A DNA stretch of 64,000 nt from positions 1,116,001 to 1,180,000 of the forward strand of contig JANFAH010000013.1 in NCBI GenBank assembly GCA_024663395.1, in the 5' to 3' direction. Position numbers and translations under genes: made by a program. The notes under the pieces were generated by a model. That model was not told the DNA's origin, made no database searches, and saw nothing but the letters and a program-made list of their open reading frames with translations. Within the stretch, counting starts at the first letter, position 1. Each line of letters opens with the position of its first letter. The stretch is from Pisolithus tinctorius. Taxonomy: Eukaryota; Basidiomycota; Agaricomycetes; Boletales; Pisolithaceae. Positions 12,435 through 24,705 of this stretch are shown here, piece after piece.

Positions 12435-15400
12435 CTACGATGGAGGTGAGTAAGGTCCAGGTTTATGAGGATAGCGAGCATGGTAAGCAGCCAACAACTC
12501 GGAGGCATGTTCTAACTCCGTTGCCAACACCCAAGAGGTCTCGTCTTCAGTATTCTCATAGCCTGCCCAGCGGACTAGGTACAGCAACTGACAATGACGA
12601 CGGCGGCGATCCACCTTTGAGTCAAGGATCTCTGAAATCTCGTACTCAAGGTCACCATCCACCTCAACAGGCGGAGGCGGAGGTTGGTGCTGATCAGGGA
12701 AGGGGTTCGGAGTAGCAGGCTCTAACTGCAACATGTGAAAGACAGGGTGGATGGCCCGCATCGCATCAGGTAAGTGGAGGGTGACGGAATGTGTACCAGG
12801 CCTAGCTATGATAGCATAGGGGCCCAAGTTCTTCTCCGCAAGTTTAGCCGAAGGGCGGGTGGAGCGGAAGTACTTGGCCTTGACATAAGCCTGGTCACCG
12901 ACCTTGAACTCTGGTGGCGGAATGCGTCTAGCATCAGCCAGACCTTGATAGCGGAGTTGAGCGGCAGCCATCTCAGTGCGGAGGAAGTCGTGCAGGGCAG
13001 AAAGCTCCACAACATAGTTATGGGCCTTTGGAGAGGTGAGGTCGCGGTCAGAGTAAACTGACAAGTTCGGGTGGTACCCCTTATTAGCGAAAAAGGGAGA
13101 GACTCCAGTAGTAGCACTCAGCGCATTATTACAAGCAAACTCCGCTAGTGGGAGTAACTCTGACCAATCGTCTTGCTGATAGTTACAGTAGGTGTGGAGA
13201 TACTGCTCGAGGGTCTGATTCATGCGCTCTGTCTGGCCATCGCCTTCTGGGTGGTAGCCCGATGTAAAATGAAGGCGCATATCTAAGGCCTTTCCAAGGG
13301 AGCGGAAGAAGTGCGACACAAACTCTGGACCCCTGTCGGAGGTGACATGAGCAGGTACTCCATGCTTGGAAAAGATGTGGGTAAGGAAGAGTTTTGCTAG
13401 GTCAGCGGAGGTGATGGAGTCATGGGTCGGAATGAACACGGTCTGTTTAGAAAGGCGGTCTACAACAACCAAGATGGCGGAGTAGCCTGCGGAGTTGGGG
13501 AGATGCTCAATGAAATCCATCGAGATGGAGTTCCATGGCTTCTCAGGGACAGGAAGCTGCTTCAGTAGGCCGAAGGGGCGGTGACGAGGGACCTTACTGC
13601 GACCACAAGTGGTGCAGGACCTGACATAGTTCTTTACATCAGTGCGGAGGTTAGGCCATACGTACCCGTGGCGAACAAGCTCTACAGTGCGACTCTGCCC
13701 AAAGTGACCTGCAAGCGGATGGTCATGTTTAAACTGAAGCACTCGGAGGCGGAGACCATCAATGTCAGGGACAAAGATGTGGCCATCGAGGCGGAGGAGA
13801 CCCTCATGGTCCAATGACCAGTGGAGGTCTGTCGGAGTTGGGAGATGGGAAGCGGAGATGGGGTCGGAGGGTAGTGCGGAGATGATGTTGGCATGGAGCT
13901 GCTCAACATCAAAGATCATGGCGGCTCGGAGCACAGGGGCCAAGAGGTGGGTAGTACGGAGGGACGAAGCGAACTGTTCCTGGGTAAACACAGGGCGGAG
14001 GTTATGAGGGTTTACCTGCACGTAGTCCTTATCCCCCTCTTTTGGGTAAACATCCCAGCGGCGGGTAAGTGCGTCGGGCTTGGCTCCAAGGCGGCCAGGG
14101 CGGAAGCGGATGGCTAGGTTGAACTGGGAGAGGTACTCCGACCAATGAGCCTGACGGCGGGTTAGGACCTTAGAGGTGGAGAAATACTCCAAGTTTTTAT
14201 GGTCAGTCACCACGTCAGCAGGGGTGGCGGAACCTTCCAAGTAATGTCACCAGTGGCGGAAGGCCTCGAAAATCGCCAACAGCTCCTTATCATGAGTGTC
14301 ATAGTTGAGCTCCGGGGCAGTGAGTGTGCGGGAGTAAAAGGCAACCAGGCGGAGTTCACCATCGGAGCAGGTAATCGAGAGGATACCCGCAATGGCATAG
14401 TCCGATGCGTCGGTCTCAACTGTGACTGGGGCATCAGGCACCCAATGAGTAAGGATCGGAGCGGAGGTGAAGGCGGTCTTAAGGCGGAGGAAAGCGGAGC
14501 GGCACTCTTCGGAGAAGCTCCAAGGAGCACCCTTCTGAGTGAGGTGGGTGAGCGGAACAACTATGTCGGAGTAGTTACTGATGAACCGACGATAGAAGTT
14601 CGCGAACCCAAGAAAGGACTGGATGTCTTTAACCTTGCGTGGTTCAGGCCAATCACGAATGGACTGGACCTTATCAGCGGACATGGTCAGACTGGATGGG
14701 GAGAGGACATAGCCGAGGTACTCGACAGAGTCTTTGTGGAACTCGCACTTTTCCGGCTTAGCAAAGAGGCTATGCTGGCGGAGGCGGCGGAGGACCTCCT
14801 TTACATGTTGGCGGTGCAACTCCTCATTGTGGGAGTAGATGAGGATGTCATCAAGGTAAACAACAACGCAGACATCAAGCATGTCGGCAAAGATGCTGTT
14901 AACAAACCGCTGGAAAGCCGCTGGCACATTAGTAAGACCGAAGGGCATAACCAACCATTCATAGGAACCATAGTGAGTGCGAAAGGCAGTTTTCCATTCG
15001 TCACCAGCACCGATTCGGACTAAGTGGTAGGCATGGCGGAGGTCGATTTTACTATAGATTTTAGTGCGGCTCGGAGAATCGAGCAAGTCGGAGATGAGAG
15101 GGAGCGGGTAGTGGTCTTTCTTGGTGATTTTATTGAGTCCTCGGTAATCCACACAGAGGCAGAGCAAGCCATCCTTCTTCTTAACGAAGAGGACAGGAGC
15201 ACCATGGGCGGAGGTTGACTGTTTAATGAAGCCGTAGCTGAGGTGCTCATCTATGAAGGTGCGGAGCGCCTCAAGCTCGGGTGGAGAGAGGGAGTAGACA
15301 GTGCCTAGAGGTGGAGAAGCCCCTTCTTCAAGATCTATATTTAAATCAAAGCTGCAGTGTGGAGGGAGTTCAGTAGCCTTTGCTTTACTAAAGACATCAG

Positions 15401-16231
15401 CGAACTCATGGTAGTCGGAGGGCACCGCAGAGAGATCAGGAGGTGCGGAGGGCATCGAAGAGGCTCGGAGTTTCATATCTTCAGGGCGGAGGTGCAAGCG
15501 GAACTGTGCAGAGCCAGGAAGGGCACATGCACGGACAAAGGCTGCAGCTCCGATGAGAGAGATATGCGGAGCGGTGCATGGCAAGCCAGCTGTCGGAGTA
15601 GGCAGCAGAGCTGATGTCGGAGGAGCGGATGGAGCGGAGGGTGTCGGTACTGAAGCAGAAGTCGCAACAGAGGGTGATGGAGGCACCAAGGGCGTCGGCA
15701 TTCTTTGTATCGATGGTCAGAACGAGATACTGCTCAATACCCAGTCAATCGACAGATTGTAGCGGGTGAGCCAGTTGTGTCCCAAGACCAATGAACAGGC
15801 AGAATCCAACGGAGTTACATAACAGGAAACAGATGTGACATCGCCAGAGGCAAAGTGGATGGAGAAATCTACTACTTGGGAAATGGCGGTATTACTAGTA
15901 CCATCAAACAGTCAGAGAGGAATAGGCGGAGAGACATTTTTTGTTGGGATTTTATATTTTTTAACTAAAGAGGGGTTGACGAAACAGTGCAAAGAGCCTG
16001 AGTCGACCAGAGCAGGGAAAGTATCTACAGAGAAATCAGGAAGAGAAATAATTGGAAGAAGAGAATTAGGGTCGGAAAGAGCGGATGCATTGAGGTGGAC
16101 TTCTGCACGGATGGGATCAACACTTCCTCCAGGACGTACAGGCTCCCTGGAGGAGCGGGTTAATTTTTTGGCTCTGACCTCTCCGCAGGCAGAGCGGTCG
16201 GAGTGGCAGCCTTAGTGGCCCGGGCCTTGGC
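12435..16231 (-). pseudogene. TE1 pol: protease, RT, RNase H, integrase, chromodomain
   Basis: One reading frame runs from the gag overlap to the stop at 12,435. Protease: LVDSGSLHCF near 15,990. Reverse transcriptase: KKKDGLLCLCVDYRGLN and the catalytic YLDD in VVVYLDDILIYS. RNase H: TVETDASDYAIAGIL. Integrase: zinc-binding HPLAGHFGQ...CTTCGRSK and the D-D-E core (SMDFIEHL, TSDRGPEFV, GQTERMNQTLE). A C-terminal chromodomain (EYEISEILDSK...YLVRWAGYENTEDETSW) places it in the chromovirus clade, whose chromodomains help target heterochromatin. Three in-frame TGA codons, at 15914-15912, 15719-15717 and 14249-14247, lie in the same phase. Each would become Arg by TGA to CGA, for example RHW-stop-HYLEG. 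The frame is otherwise open, so decay is recent and CpG-driven. Confidence 0.92.
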
Positions 16232-17449
16232 AGCACAGGAAGTCGACTTTGGGCAGTCCTTGGCAGAGTGACCAGGTTCACCACAGAAGAGGCACAGCCC
16301 ACCAGTAAGGTGGCGGAGCCGCTCAGCTGCTGTGAGCTTGCCATCTTTTCCAAGGAGGTGGTTGATGTCGGACTTTGGCACTTCAGCCTTTTTAGAGTCG
16401 GACTTAGGGGCAGAGGATGATGCAGAGGATTTCGGCTTTGAGTCGGAGGTGCGGAGCAGAGTTCTTTCGGCAGGAGGAGGCTTGGCGGAGTGGGAGACTT
16501 CTGACTTGTGCTCCCAGTAGCGCGCATCTACTGTCTGGGCCAACTCGCGGAGTGCATGAAGAGTGGCGGGCTTGCCGACACAGGACACTTCATCCTTGAT
16601 GCGGTCAGGGAGACCCAAGTAGAAGCGGTGGCGGAGTGCACCTTTGCCATAGTCTTTTACCTGAGAAGCCCAGCGGTTGAACTCCACTAAGTACTTCGCA
16701 ATACGCGAAGAGTCCTTCATGGTAAGGTTTTCCAGATGCTGGATGGCATCGGCAGCAGCATCATGAGGGCCAAAGTTGGTAGTGAGCTCACGGAGGAACT
16801 CGCGGTGGTCATCCATCCACAGTGGACGATTAAGGTAATCATCCGGATTGAGAAGGTCTGGTTCGAACCAGGCCAATGCCATGCCCTTAAGGTAGGACTG
16901 CGCATATGTGACCTTGGCTTGGTCAGAGCGGAATGCCCGAGGGCAGTCCTGGAAATTGAGCTCGCACTGGACCAGGAACTCACAGAGTTTTTTAGGGTCA
17001 GACCCATCAAAGGTGTCCGGCTCGCGGACCTTGGTTCGCGGAGCGGAGTCTCCAGAGCGCTGGTTGGAGCGGGCTAGGGCATGGATGGCCCGGGTCAGAG
17101 CAAGGACCAGGTCATCAAGGGGATCTGCGAGGTTGTCAGGATCATCCTCATCATCAGGCCCATCACCAGGATGATAGTCAGGATCGTTGGGGTCATCGTC
17201 AGGGTCACCTGGTCCACCTCCACCAGGGTGAATGATGATAGGAGGTGGTGGAGAGTGGAGGGCGGACTGCTGACGGATGGAGGGTGTAGCGCGTAAGGCA
17301 CTGTCTGGAGCAGGGTCGGAGTTGGAGCGCCCCCTGGAGGAGAAGCTCCGGAAGGGCTCAACAACTGAAGGGAGACGTCGGGGGTTTGCCAAGGCTGTAG
17401 CAAGGGCCTCGGTAGCATCCCGTTGTCAGAGACGTGTCATGGGAGGCAT
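16160..17449 (-). pseudogene. TE1 gag (capsid and nucleocapsid)
   Basis: Open on the minus strand for about 420 codons, ending AERSEPKN and TAA at 16,160-16,162. The C-terminal CCHC knuckle CLFCGEPGHSAKDC binds RNA. The middle has a Ty3-type capsid pattern (EFLVQCELNFQDCP, KVTYAQSYLKGMALAWFEP). The best start is ATG at 17,449, but the eighth codon is TGA (17,428-17,426), again where CGA would give Arg (MTRL-stop-QRDATEAL). A start further in would bypass it but is not an ATG. An acidic spacer (PDDDPNDPDY) precedes the capsid. Confidence 0.88.
16163..16169 (-). promoter_or_regulatory. Probable -1 ribosomal frameshift site of TE1
   Basis: Minus-strand heptamer A-AAA-AAT lies just before the gag stop codon TAA. 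In the gag frame it reads CCA AAA AAT TAA; one base back it reads GCC AAA AAA TTA, the pol frame that leads into the protease. It fits the X-XXY-YYZ slippery rule. A downstream stem was not checked. Confidence 0.65.
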
Positions 17450-17504
17450 AGCAGATGTGGTAAGGGAAGTGAGAGAGCTCGTACAAGTGATAGTACGAAT
17501 ATAC

Positions 17505-18319
17505 TGTCAAGGTCGGACAACACCCCTGGCTCCTTCTTAGGGCGGAGTTGGAGCGGGTTGGGCTGCGGAGTACAGCGGTCAAAGTCCGAAGCGAATCCGG
17601 CCACTGGGTGGTGAGATATTCGACGAACAGTGAGCGGGGGGGTATGAAGGAAAGTCTCGGAGACTGAGGTCGGAGTCGGAGTCGGAGGTCAGAGGTCGGA
17701 GGTCGGATGAGAGGGCGTTGGGTTCAGCTAGTGTGCTGCCCCCTTGCGCGAGCTCAGCCCTCGTATTTCAGAGGTGGAGCGGACTCAGAGGAAGTGGAGA
17801 CAAAACTCCGGAGGGGACTGAGAGGGAGTCGAAGGTGGGGACTTTATTTGATATTCGTACTGATTACATCGGAGTACTACATGGCCTTATATACGATGTA
17901 GGTCAAGGGCGGTGCAGTACAGAATGTAAACCAATAAGTGTATAGTGGGTTAGAGTCCTTCCGACACAAGGGATAGAGGGTAGGGATGATGGGGACCTTA
18001 ACTGAGACAAAGAAACTACTACAACGAGGATGAGAGGGTAAATACCGAAGGAGCGGAAGAATGGAGAAAACCGACACGAGGGTGGAACCCTATCTAGAAT
18101 GCAGGGCCGCAAGTCTGACAGCCCACGTGACCAACCTTAGGGCGGAGTTGAGCGGAGTTGGTCAGAACATGGACAGGGGACCTCAGAGAGGTGTGGAGAT
18201 GTGTCGGGAGGGTCAGAGGAGCGCGGGAACACGTCGGAGGAGGGTGGAGAAGCGCGGGAACATGTCGGAGGAGGGCGGAGCAGGTATTAGGGGCTTATGC
18301 TGGTGTCATGGTCATGACA
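17505..18319 (-). repeat. TE1 5' LTR (right copy)
   Basis: 815-bp partner of 11,576-12,390. On the minus strand it begins TGTCATGACC and ends CCTTGACA. It is the promoter-bearing LTR for the minus-strand element. The primer-binding site next to it was not recognisable as a tRNA complement. Confidence 0.95.
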
Positions 18320-19875
18320 CTCTTGCATTTCAGGATTTCCATTGGGCCATCTACCTCTTGACTGAAATCGAATGGCTGCCATGCAATGTCCTGCCAACAC
18401 CTCCAATGATTGGCAAATGCATCTAACAGATGCCATCTGCCAGTACATGACAGCAAGGCTGCATGAAGAAATAGTGGATGGCCCATGTGCCCTGCCAGCA
18501 ATATCCATTCCAATGCAAATAGCTTGTGAGGCGGATCACATTCTGGCTGTCATCATACAAGCATATCGAGAATGCAGTGAGTACACAAGATCTGCCAAAT
18601 GAAAAGTGATTAAAAGCATCAACAAGTGACCCGCGACATAAAGCAGGGTGTTCAGACCGACCTGGCCCATTCAAACGATATGGAAATTACACGTCCTACA
18701 GTGGTGATTGACAAGGAGGGCAGCATCCTGCTATGGTATCTTCCAAATGCCATCAGCCAAGCCTATCAGGTTGACCTTCTGAATTTCGGATTGCTTGCAA
18801 CACTAACATGGGGAGCAGTCAGAAGTTTGGAATTCTCTTGGACTGCTCAGCATTCCACTTCAACGGAGCCTGAAGTCAAATGGAATGGGAGGATGGCGGA
18901 ACGATGGGAAAAACTTTTGCAATGACACAAATCTTAAAGGCACGATAGACCTCTCACCCGCATGGTTTCAACAAGGGCATGGGGTAGGGAATATGCTATT
19001 GGCACATGGGTCAGGCTGAAATGCAGTTTCAAGCTGAGCAATGATGTGCATCATCCCGAAGTATCGCGACTCTTAAAGTCAAAATCGCAACCGAAGGAGG
19101 TATGCAAATGGCTGCAGTGCATGGCTGGGCTACAAGCTGTCCTATCGGGAGCACTGCATATCATGCACCCAAAAATGTACCTGCACGGATGGGAAGCAAT
19201 AAGATGACTCAGATCAAAGGCTGCCAAATGGCAGGATGAAGATATGGAGGCCATCTTGCCAATGTGGAACTCGGTCTACAGTTCTATGTCAGTAATGGTG
19301 AATCGCGCTTCACCCGCACATAAAGATACGAATGGCCAGAAGGTATGGCTAGATACCCTGCTTACCATCAGCAACTATCTGTGGCTCCACTTCTTGGTCC
19401 TGGAGCTCGGAATACGGCTGCAGTACAATCCAGGCACTGTAATTGCACTTGTGGGTTCGGCATTGATTCACCAAGTCGATGGCATAGATGGCGATTGGGC
19501 ATTCCTGGCATATTACATGCGAGAGAATGTCCATTGATACATTCAAGTCCCACTATGTGAGAGGCCACACATATTGGACATAGCAAGGGATTTGCGGGCA
19601 GTGCAGACATAAAGACATGGGCATATTAATTTATTGAGGCATATCGAAAGATCATTCTCAATGTTCGGGGTCATCATTGTGCCGAAATCATGGTTCTTTG
19701 CATATCGATCTCTGTCATGCCAGGTGCAGTGGGAGATGATTATATCTACTCTACACAAGTACACAATTCGCATCTAGCCCCATCGGTGTACAATCCCAAC
19801 ATCTGGGCCATGCATGTCAACTGCTCAAATAATTCTTCTACTTCAGCATTAAGGTCAGGGAGAAGTGCCTCTACT

Positions 19876-20940
19876 CTACGTGCATTGTTCATGTAACTCT
19901 CCACCTGCGATTCCAATGTCCCATGGAGGCGATCCTTGATGGGGGACTTGTCCGATGGCCAAAGGTCCTAAGTATATTGTCAGTATGCCCTGCCTATGAC
20001 AGTTGAAATTCGGAGCTTGTACCCTGAAATACCTTTGCGCAATGGTCTGCACCTCATCAGAGCACAAAATGCGCAAGTCGCTTGCATAGTTCAATGCAGC
20101 TGTCAACCACCACGGAAGCACAAACCCACCATCTTCCTGCAGGTGCAGAGTCCACTGCAGCAGTAATTCCATAACATGCGAGCAGGTATTGGACATCTGC
20201 ACCTCTGGAACATGAGACAGGGAATTGCGGAAGGTTTCTTCTGTCCATCCCCCCATATGTTGCAGCATGTACGACGTGGGAAACAGGAGCCAATAACAAT
20301 TTTGCATGACTGCTATTGGGATGAGACAGTCCAGGATACTCTGAATAATAGTGAGTCAATGCCTTGCAATCTCTCTAGCACAGAACACTCACCATATCAA
20401 TGCAGAGATTGCAATACCAGTTTGCTGGCCATTTGGCCACAGTCGGCAGTTGTACTAGGTGCCGAACAGCAGTATTGATGCAGCAGCTCATGTACATGAA
20501 GATCATGTCCATGACTGACTGCTGGGCCAGGTATCGAGGTTGTGCTGCAAACCACTGAAGGCCTATCGCAGCGAATGGGTCATAGAAGGTGTCCAAATCA
20601 GCGATTTGATGGAGGGATCTCTCTGCTTCCTCCTGAAGGTCCATCCATCGTAGTACCACATAGGCGAAATCTGTTGCTGTCCGTGCCATTGCATCCACAA
20701 CTGCTGGATCAAACTGGTCATTTGGATGGAAAGGGAAATGATACCGGATGGGACGACGGGTGAGCCTAAGCTGATGAACGGCCCAATATACTGCATGGGA
20801 GTCAAGTGAGGATAGGAACATTGTCTGGGGTGCTTACTGGCATGATCAGCTCCTGGATGCATGAAACCATGCACCTCCATTTCCCGCTTCTCCTCATTGG
20901 ACAGGTCATGGCCTGTACTGTGTCAAGCAGCTGGATTAAT
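19876..20940 (-). pseudogene. Uncharacterised KDZ-neighbour protein, C-terminal segment
   Basis: Two long minus-strand blocks: about 20,821-20,380 (FLSSLDSHAVYWAVHQL..., RYHFPFHPNDQFDPAVVDAM, KWPANWYCNLCIDMV) and about 20,307-19,990 (AVMQNCYWLLFPTSYMLQHM, VLPWWLTAALNYASDLRIL). The Trp/Tyr/Phe-rich, mostly alpha-helical pattern resembles proteins I recall beside KDZ transposases in mushroom genomes; function unknown. It lies tail to tail with the TET/JBP gene and is probably the 3' part of the transcript that starts at 24,705. A stretch of about 70 nt between the blocks fits an intron. Whether any frame break is a mutation or a missed intron cannot be settled by eye. Confidence 0.5.
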
Positions 20941-21238
20941 TGCATTCTATGAAATGAAACTCACCCATCCAGGTGGAACATAGGTGCGTAAATTTCTGTT
21001 GCAGTTGGTGCCATTCTGCATGGAATAAAACATCCGGCTGATCTTCAAGAATTGGCACCTGGGGATTGCTGATGTCTTCAGCCAGGAATCAGGTGTCTAT
21101 ACTATCAATGAAAATTACCGACAGGGTTGAATGGGCCAATGAACACTTACTGTCGGATGGGGGTTGCACGGGTAGTTCCAAAGTTATGTCAGTGTCCATC
21201 GCTGTATTCGTCAGATGGCAATCCAAACATGTACAAAA

Positions 21239-22491
21239 TCAACTTGACATATGGGTATCATTCCCATCCGGTGATGTGACTGAATGGTGGGAGTCGGATT
21301 CTTGCGAGGAGGGGGGTGGAGGTGGGATGAGGGCATTGTCAGTCTCATCTTCATCAGACTGTGGTGGGGGGGTTTGCTCCTCGCTATCATCACTGGCTTT
21401 GCTAGGTTGTGGCAGTGGCACCTCCTTGGCTGCGACCTCAAGATCGTTAGGAGGTGGTGGGGGTGGTGGAATGTCATCCTCAGGAGGCAGTGGGGGGGGT
21501 GGAATGTCATCCTCAGGAGGCGGCAGGGGGGGTGGAAATGGATCAACCATTGATGCGGAAACCTCAGAAAGCCGTGGTTGAGGTGGAAGGTGCTCTGGCA
21601 TCTGGCTATGTCGACCGTGGCTCGTCAACCATTGGATGGTTCCTGCCTTTTGACCCCTCCTTGAGGGGCCTGTGGATTGCAGAGGGTCCTCCCCCCTGGC
21701 TTCGATTTGCTGAATACGAACTACGAATGATTAATGGAATTGTGGTATGAAATTGAATGAACCAAACCTCCGGGATTGAAGCGTACTCCATGGGGAATGT
21801 TGTCGGCCATAGTGGATGGATGCTAAACAATTTCACTTGTCAGAAGCTGTTGCCACTCCGAATATCAATGTTCCACACCCAACCATGGGAACATCTGCCA
21901 CGAGGTGGGAGTTGAGAATGTCATGTTTCTGTGCCCAGTATGAAAGATAAATGCTGGCTGCCTGGCATGTAATCCAGTACAAATACCAACAACTACATAG
22001 CAATGGCATGGGTGCCCACAAATGCGTGTGTGAGTCAACACAAAACGATTGGGGCCCTGTGTAACTGGGGTGGGGCATGCACCCTGACATGACCTTTGCA
22101 ACCTGAACTGAATCAATGATTTCATTGCCTCTATAATATTATATGTACATGCAGATCCAAACTCCATCCGAGATCATTGCATCCTTGCCCTCTTTCCTGG
22201 AGAAACCCCTGGATCTGCCAATGTATGCTTCCGCGATCGCTTGGATGGGGGTGAAGGGACATCCGCATCCGGCTGGGCAGGGGCCCAATGGACCTGAGGG
22301 GATTTCCAGATGCCCTCCGTCATTCCATCTCCACTGCTCACCACCAATTGCCTCTGTCCTGATTTGGAATCCATACCCTTGCCATTTCGTAAAGGAATTC
22401 GATGGCCCTTACTGGCAGTTGCAGAATGAGGTTGGGCTACATCCTGTTTAGTGCATCCAGGGTTGATCCGTGCTTGGCCTCCTTGCTTCAA
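21239..22491 (-). pseudogene. Middle segment of the same uncharacterised minus-strand gene
   Basis: Contains a basic, Ser/Pro-rich block at about 22,491-22,174 (WAPAQPDADVPSPPSKRSRK, then GKRARMQ) and a proline-rich acidic block at about 21,628-21,239 (PLPPPEDDIPPPPLPPEDD repeated, then SDEDETDNALIPPPPPSSQ). A fragment at 21,836 (MADNIPHGVRFNPGGL) could be an internal exon. These are low-complexity linkers with no known catalytic motif. Position, strand and base composition join it to the blocks on either side, but the splice pattern was not resolved. Confidence 0.4.
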
Positions 22492-22640
22492 GGAAGGCTT
22501 CAGCCTTACCTCCGGTCGCTTGTTTCCATGTCCAACTGGATTTGGAGGTGCATCCTGGGTGATTGGAAGACTTCACAAATGATCATCACCCTGGTGCTTG
22601 GAACCATCCTTAATCTTTGCAGTGAACTCAATCAACTCAG

Positions 22641-24705
22641 CTAATAAATGATAAATATGATAGCCTGTCCATGCGATGGAAACAGACCTGGCCTCCATTT
22701 GGCAAGTGTTGGTAATTCGTCTGCTGCACCTAGACCTTCCAATCGATCGACTTCATCAGAATTGGATGCTTCTTCTTCAACATACGATGTGTTGGTTTCC
22801 TTCATTGCCCTCCCAGGGAATGGAGTTTTATTGCGGACCTGGCAGGTGTCTTTCTGATGCGCATCATCAGGCTGAATCGGTGCAGTTGTCTTGCACAGGA
22901 AGGGAGTCACTTCGTGACGCTGGTTGGCCTGTGGCCACCCATCATCCAGCAGGTCATCATCATGGTCAGTTTCAACATCTGCAGCTATCTTCCTTTGGTG
23001 GAGACGTTTCAGGTGGGATGACTTTCCTCCATTACTGACATGGCCATGCCAATCATGGCTTGGACCGGGCATATCTGCACCTTCAAAGACGACTGGAGAT
23101 GCCCATTCAAAGTCATCCATGTCACTGCCTTGGACATTTGGCTGCACTGTGTTTGTGCTGCCCTTTCCATTTCCCTGCTGATCTGACCTTTGAGTCCTCC
23201 CAGCTGGGGCTTTGGATTGGGTGGGAGCAGTTGCAGGCATGTGGGACCTGGATTGCTGGTCTCTTACAATCTGAAGGGGAATGCCGCTGTCCACTGCTGG
23301 TGGCTGTAACTTTCCACCTCGATCCAGCCACTTTTCAAAGCGAAATACATTGTCCATGTTCTTGTCCTGTTGTTGATGCCAGAAGCTCAAAAGTTCAGTA
23401 GCTGCTGTGACCAACATATGACTGGGGTCAACGGTAAAGGAGAAATTTGGTGGGAGATGTCAGGTCGCAATCATTGCTTTTTGATGTGTTCCAAGCTGTT
23501 TGAACGGCACAGTCGATGTTGCCTTTCCGCAAGCTCATCCTTCAGACCGCTGATCAGCGCAACCCACATCTACGGATCTGACACTCACTGTAGTGGGCAG
23601 TCATGAACCCATGCACCGTTTTCTGCAGTAAATCACGTGACAGACCTGCGATTTCACCAATCAATACCTTCTTGCCTGGCCATCTGTCACCTTGGCCATC
23701 TTCATCTTCGTCTGAAATTCCAGACTCCTCAAATGCTTCACCAAGGTAATCCCACCATGGTCCCTCTAGGTTCCGAACCTCATTAAACGAGGTTCTGTCC
23801 ACAATATCTCGGTTGAAGTCCATGCTAGGAAGGGATCAGCGGTGCACAATGATGCTTGATAAAAATCAGAACCCACGTGCATGCCTCCACAGTACCTTCC
23901 ACATTTTTCCACCTGGCAAAACATACGACCTGCATGCCGCAATACCTCCACATCTCTTCTGCAAAATTGTGGCAATACTTGTACCTGTATCTTGCTGCAT
24001 TTCTAAGGACCCACATTCTGTCACAAACACTGTGACAAACTGTGCATCTGGGAACTCACCTGGCTTTTATTTCAGGGGTGGGTCCTTCCATCCCATTCCA
24101 TTTGTTGGCTATGGCCTCTGCTGCTGCCAACTGCTCTTTGGAGAGGTCCTCCTGCATGAATGCAGTGAGTGCCTGCTGATAGACACCAATTTGCTTGGTG
24201 CTTTCTTCATTCCCAGTGTCCTCCCTCATGCTGGCGAGTTTTCTCTGCACAAGGTCATGATACAATTCCTGAACCACCAACTGCACGGAATATCTGTATC
24301 CAGACCGGAGTGTAATTTGGGGCTTCCAGGCATGCAATGGCTTCTTCAACCAAGCTGTGACGAGCTACAAGCAATTCATTAGTCTTCAAAGACCCATTCA
24401 GAGCTGCAACCCCATACCCCAGCCTTCAGCTGCATTTCTGCATGTGACAACTCCATGTTCTTGTCCAATTCATGCAGCTCCCCCAATATTGACTGCAAGA
24501 TCATCAGTTTTTTTGTCTTTCCAGACTCTTTCCAATCCTTCCATCTGCGAACCAGCACCTCCAATTCGTTGATGTCAAAGTTCTCCTGGTCCCCATCCCC
24601 AGTTACTGACTGCTCAGTGCCTTGTCTGACAATGTTACTCCCATCTTCTATGTCTGTCAGGACCCAATCATCATAGCCATCGTCTGCGTTGTACTGCGAA
24701 TCCAT
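22641..24705 (-). pseudogene. Uncharacterised KDZ-neighbour protein, N-terminal segment
   Basis: Starts at ATG 24,705 (MDSQYNADDGYDDWVLTDIE), 420 bp from the divergent KDZ start. Next is a charged helical segment (LEVLVRRWKDWKESGKTKKL). After an intron near 24,425-24,368 comes LKKPLHAWKPQITLRSGYRY, then VQELYHDLVQRKLASMREDT. Later exons hold YCHNFAEEMWRYCGMQVVCF and a block at 23,417-22,641 (ELLSFWHQQQDKNMDNVFRF, then a polar linker). I recognise the arrangement from KDZ-linked genes of mushrooms but no biochemical function. Frames are open over long runs but change between blocks, some at plausible introns. The low CpG content of the surrounding DNA suggests decay. Confidence 0.5.

Larger units (their letters stand above)
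11571..18324 (-). mobile_element. TE1: complete chromodomain Ty3/Gypsy LTR retrotransposon
   Basis: The element spans 11,576-18,319 with 815-bp LTRs starting TG and ending CA. The same 5 bp, CTCTT, flank both ends (11,571-11,575 and 18,320-18,324), a normal Gypsy target duplication. Coding direction is minus: gag, then protease-reverse transcriptase-RNase H-integrase-chromodomain in a -1 frame. At least four TGA stops interrupt the frames, so this copy is not autonomous. Confidence 0.95.
11408..19537 (+). pseudogene. TET/JBP-like 2-oxoglutarate/Fe(II) dioxygenase gene, split by TE1
   Basis: The catalytic part lies at about 18,690-19,537. RPTVVIDKEGSILLWYLPNA is followed after introns by GTIDLSPAWFQQGHG, VSRLLKSKSQPKEVCKWL, and a core with MSVMVNRASPAHKDTNG. 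The iron ligands H-x-D are at 19319-19327 (H-K-D), the distal His at 19469-19471 (IHQV), and the arginine expected to bind 2-oxoglutarate is in YYMRENVH. These blocks match the TET/JBP family expanded in mushroom genomes; relatives oxidise 5-methylcytosine or thymine in DNA. One stop, TGA at 19205-19207 (...EAIR-stop-LRSK), breaks the frame where CGA Arg is expected. Upstream exons 11408-11536 (...RQLTTYRVPTRV) and 18334 onward (DFHWAIYLLTEIEWL, RLHEEIVDGPCALPA) join across an intron holding TE1. That the upstream exons belong to this gene is inferred from strand and phase. Part of 18,334-18,700 needs an unresolved frame change. Confidence 0.75.

Noticed and set aside
13581..14117. Plus-strand open frames inside TE1
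   Set aside because: Antisense shadows of the integrase and RNase H coding strand.
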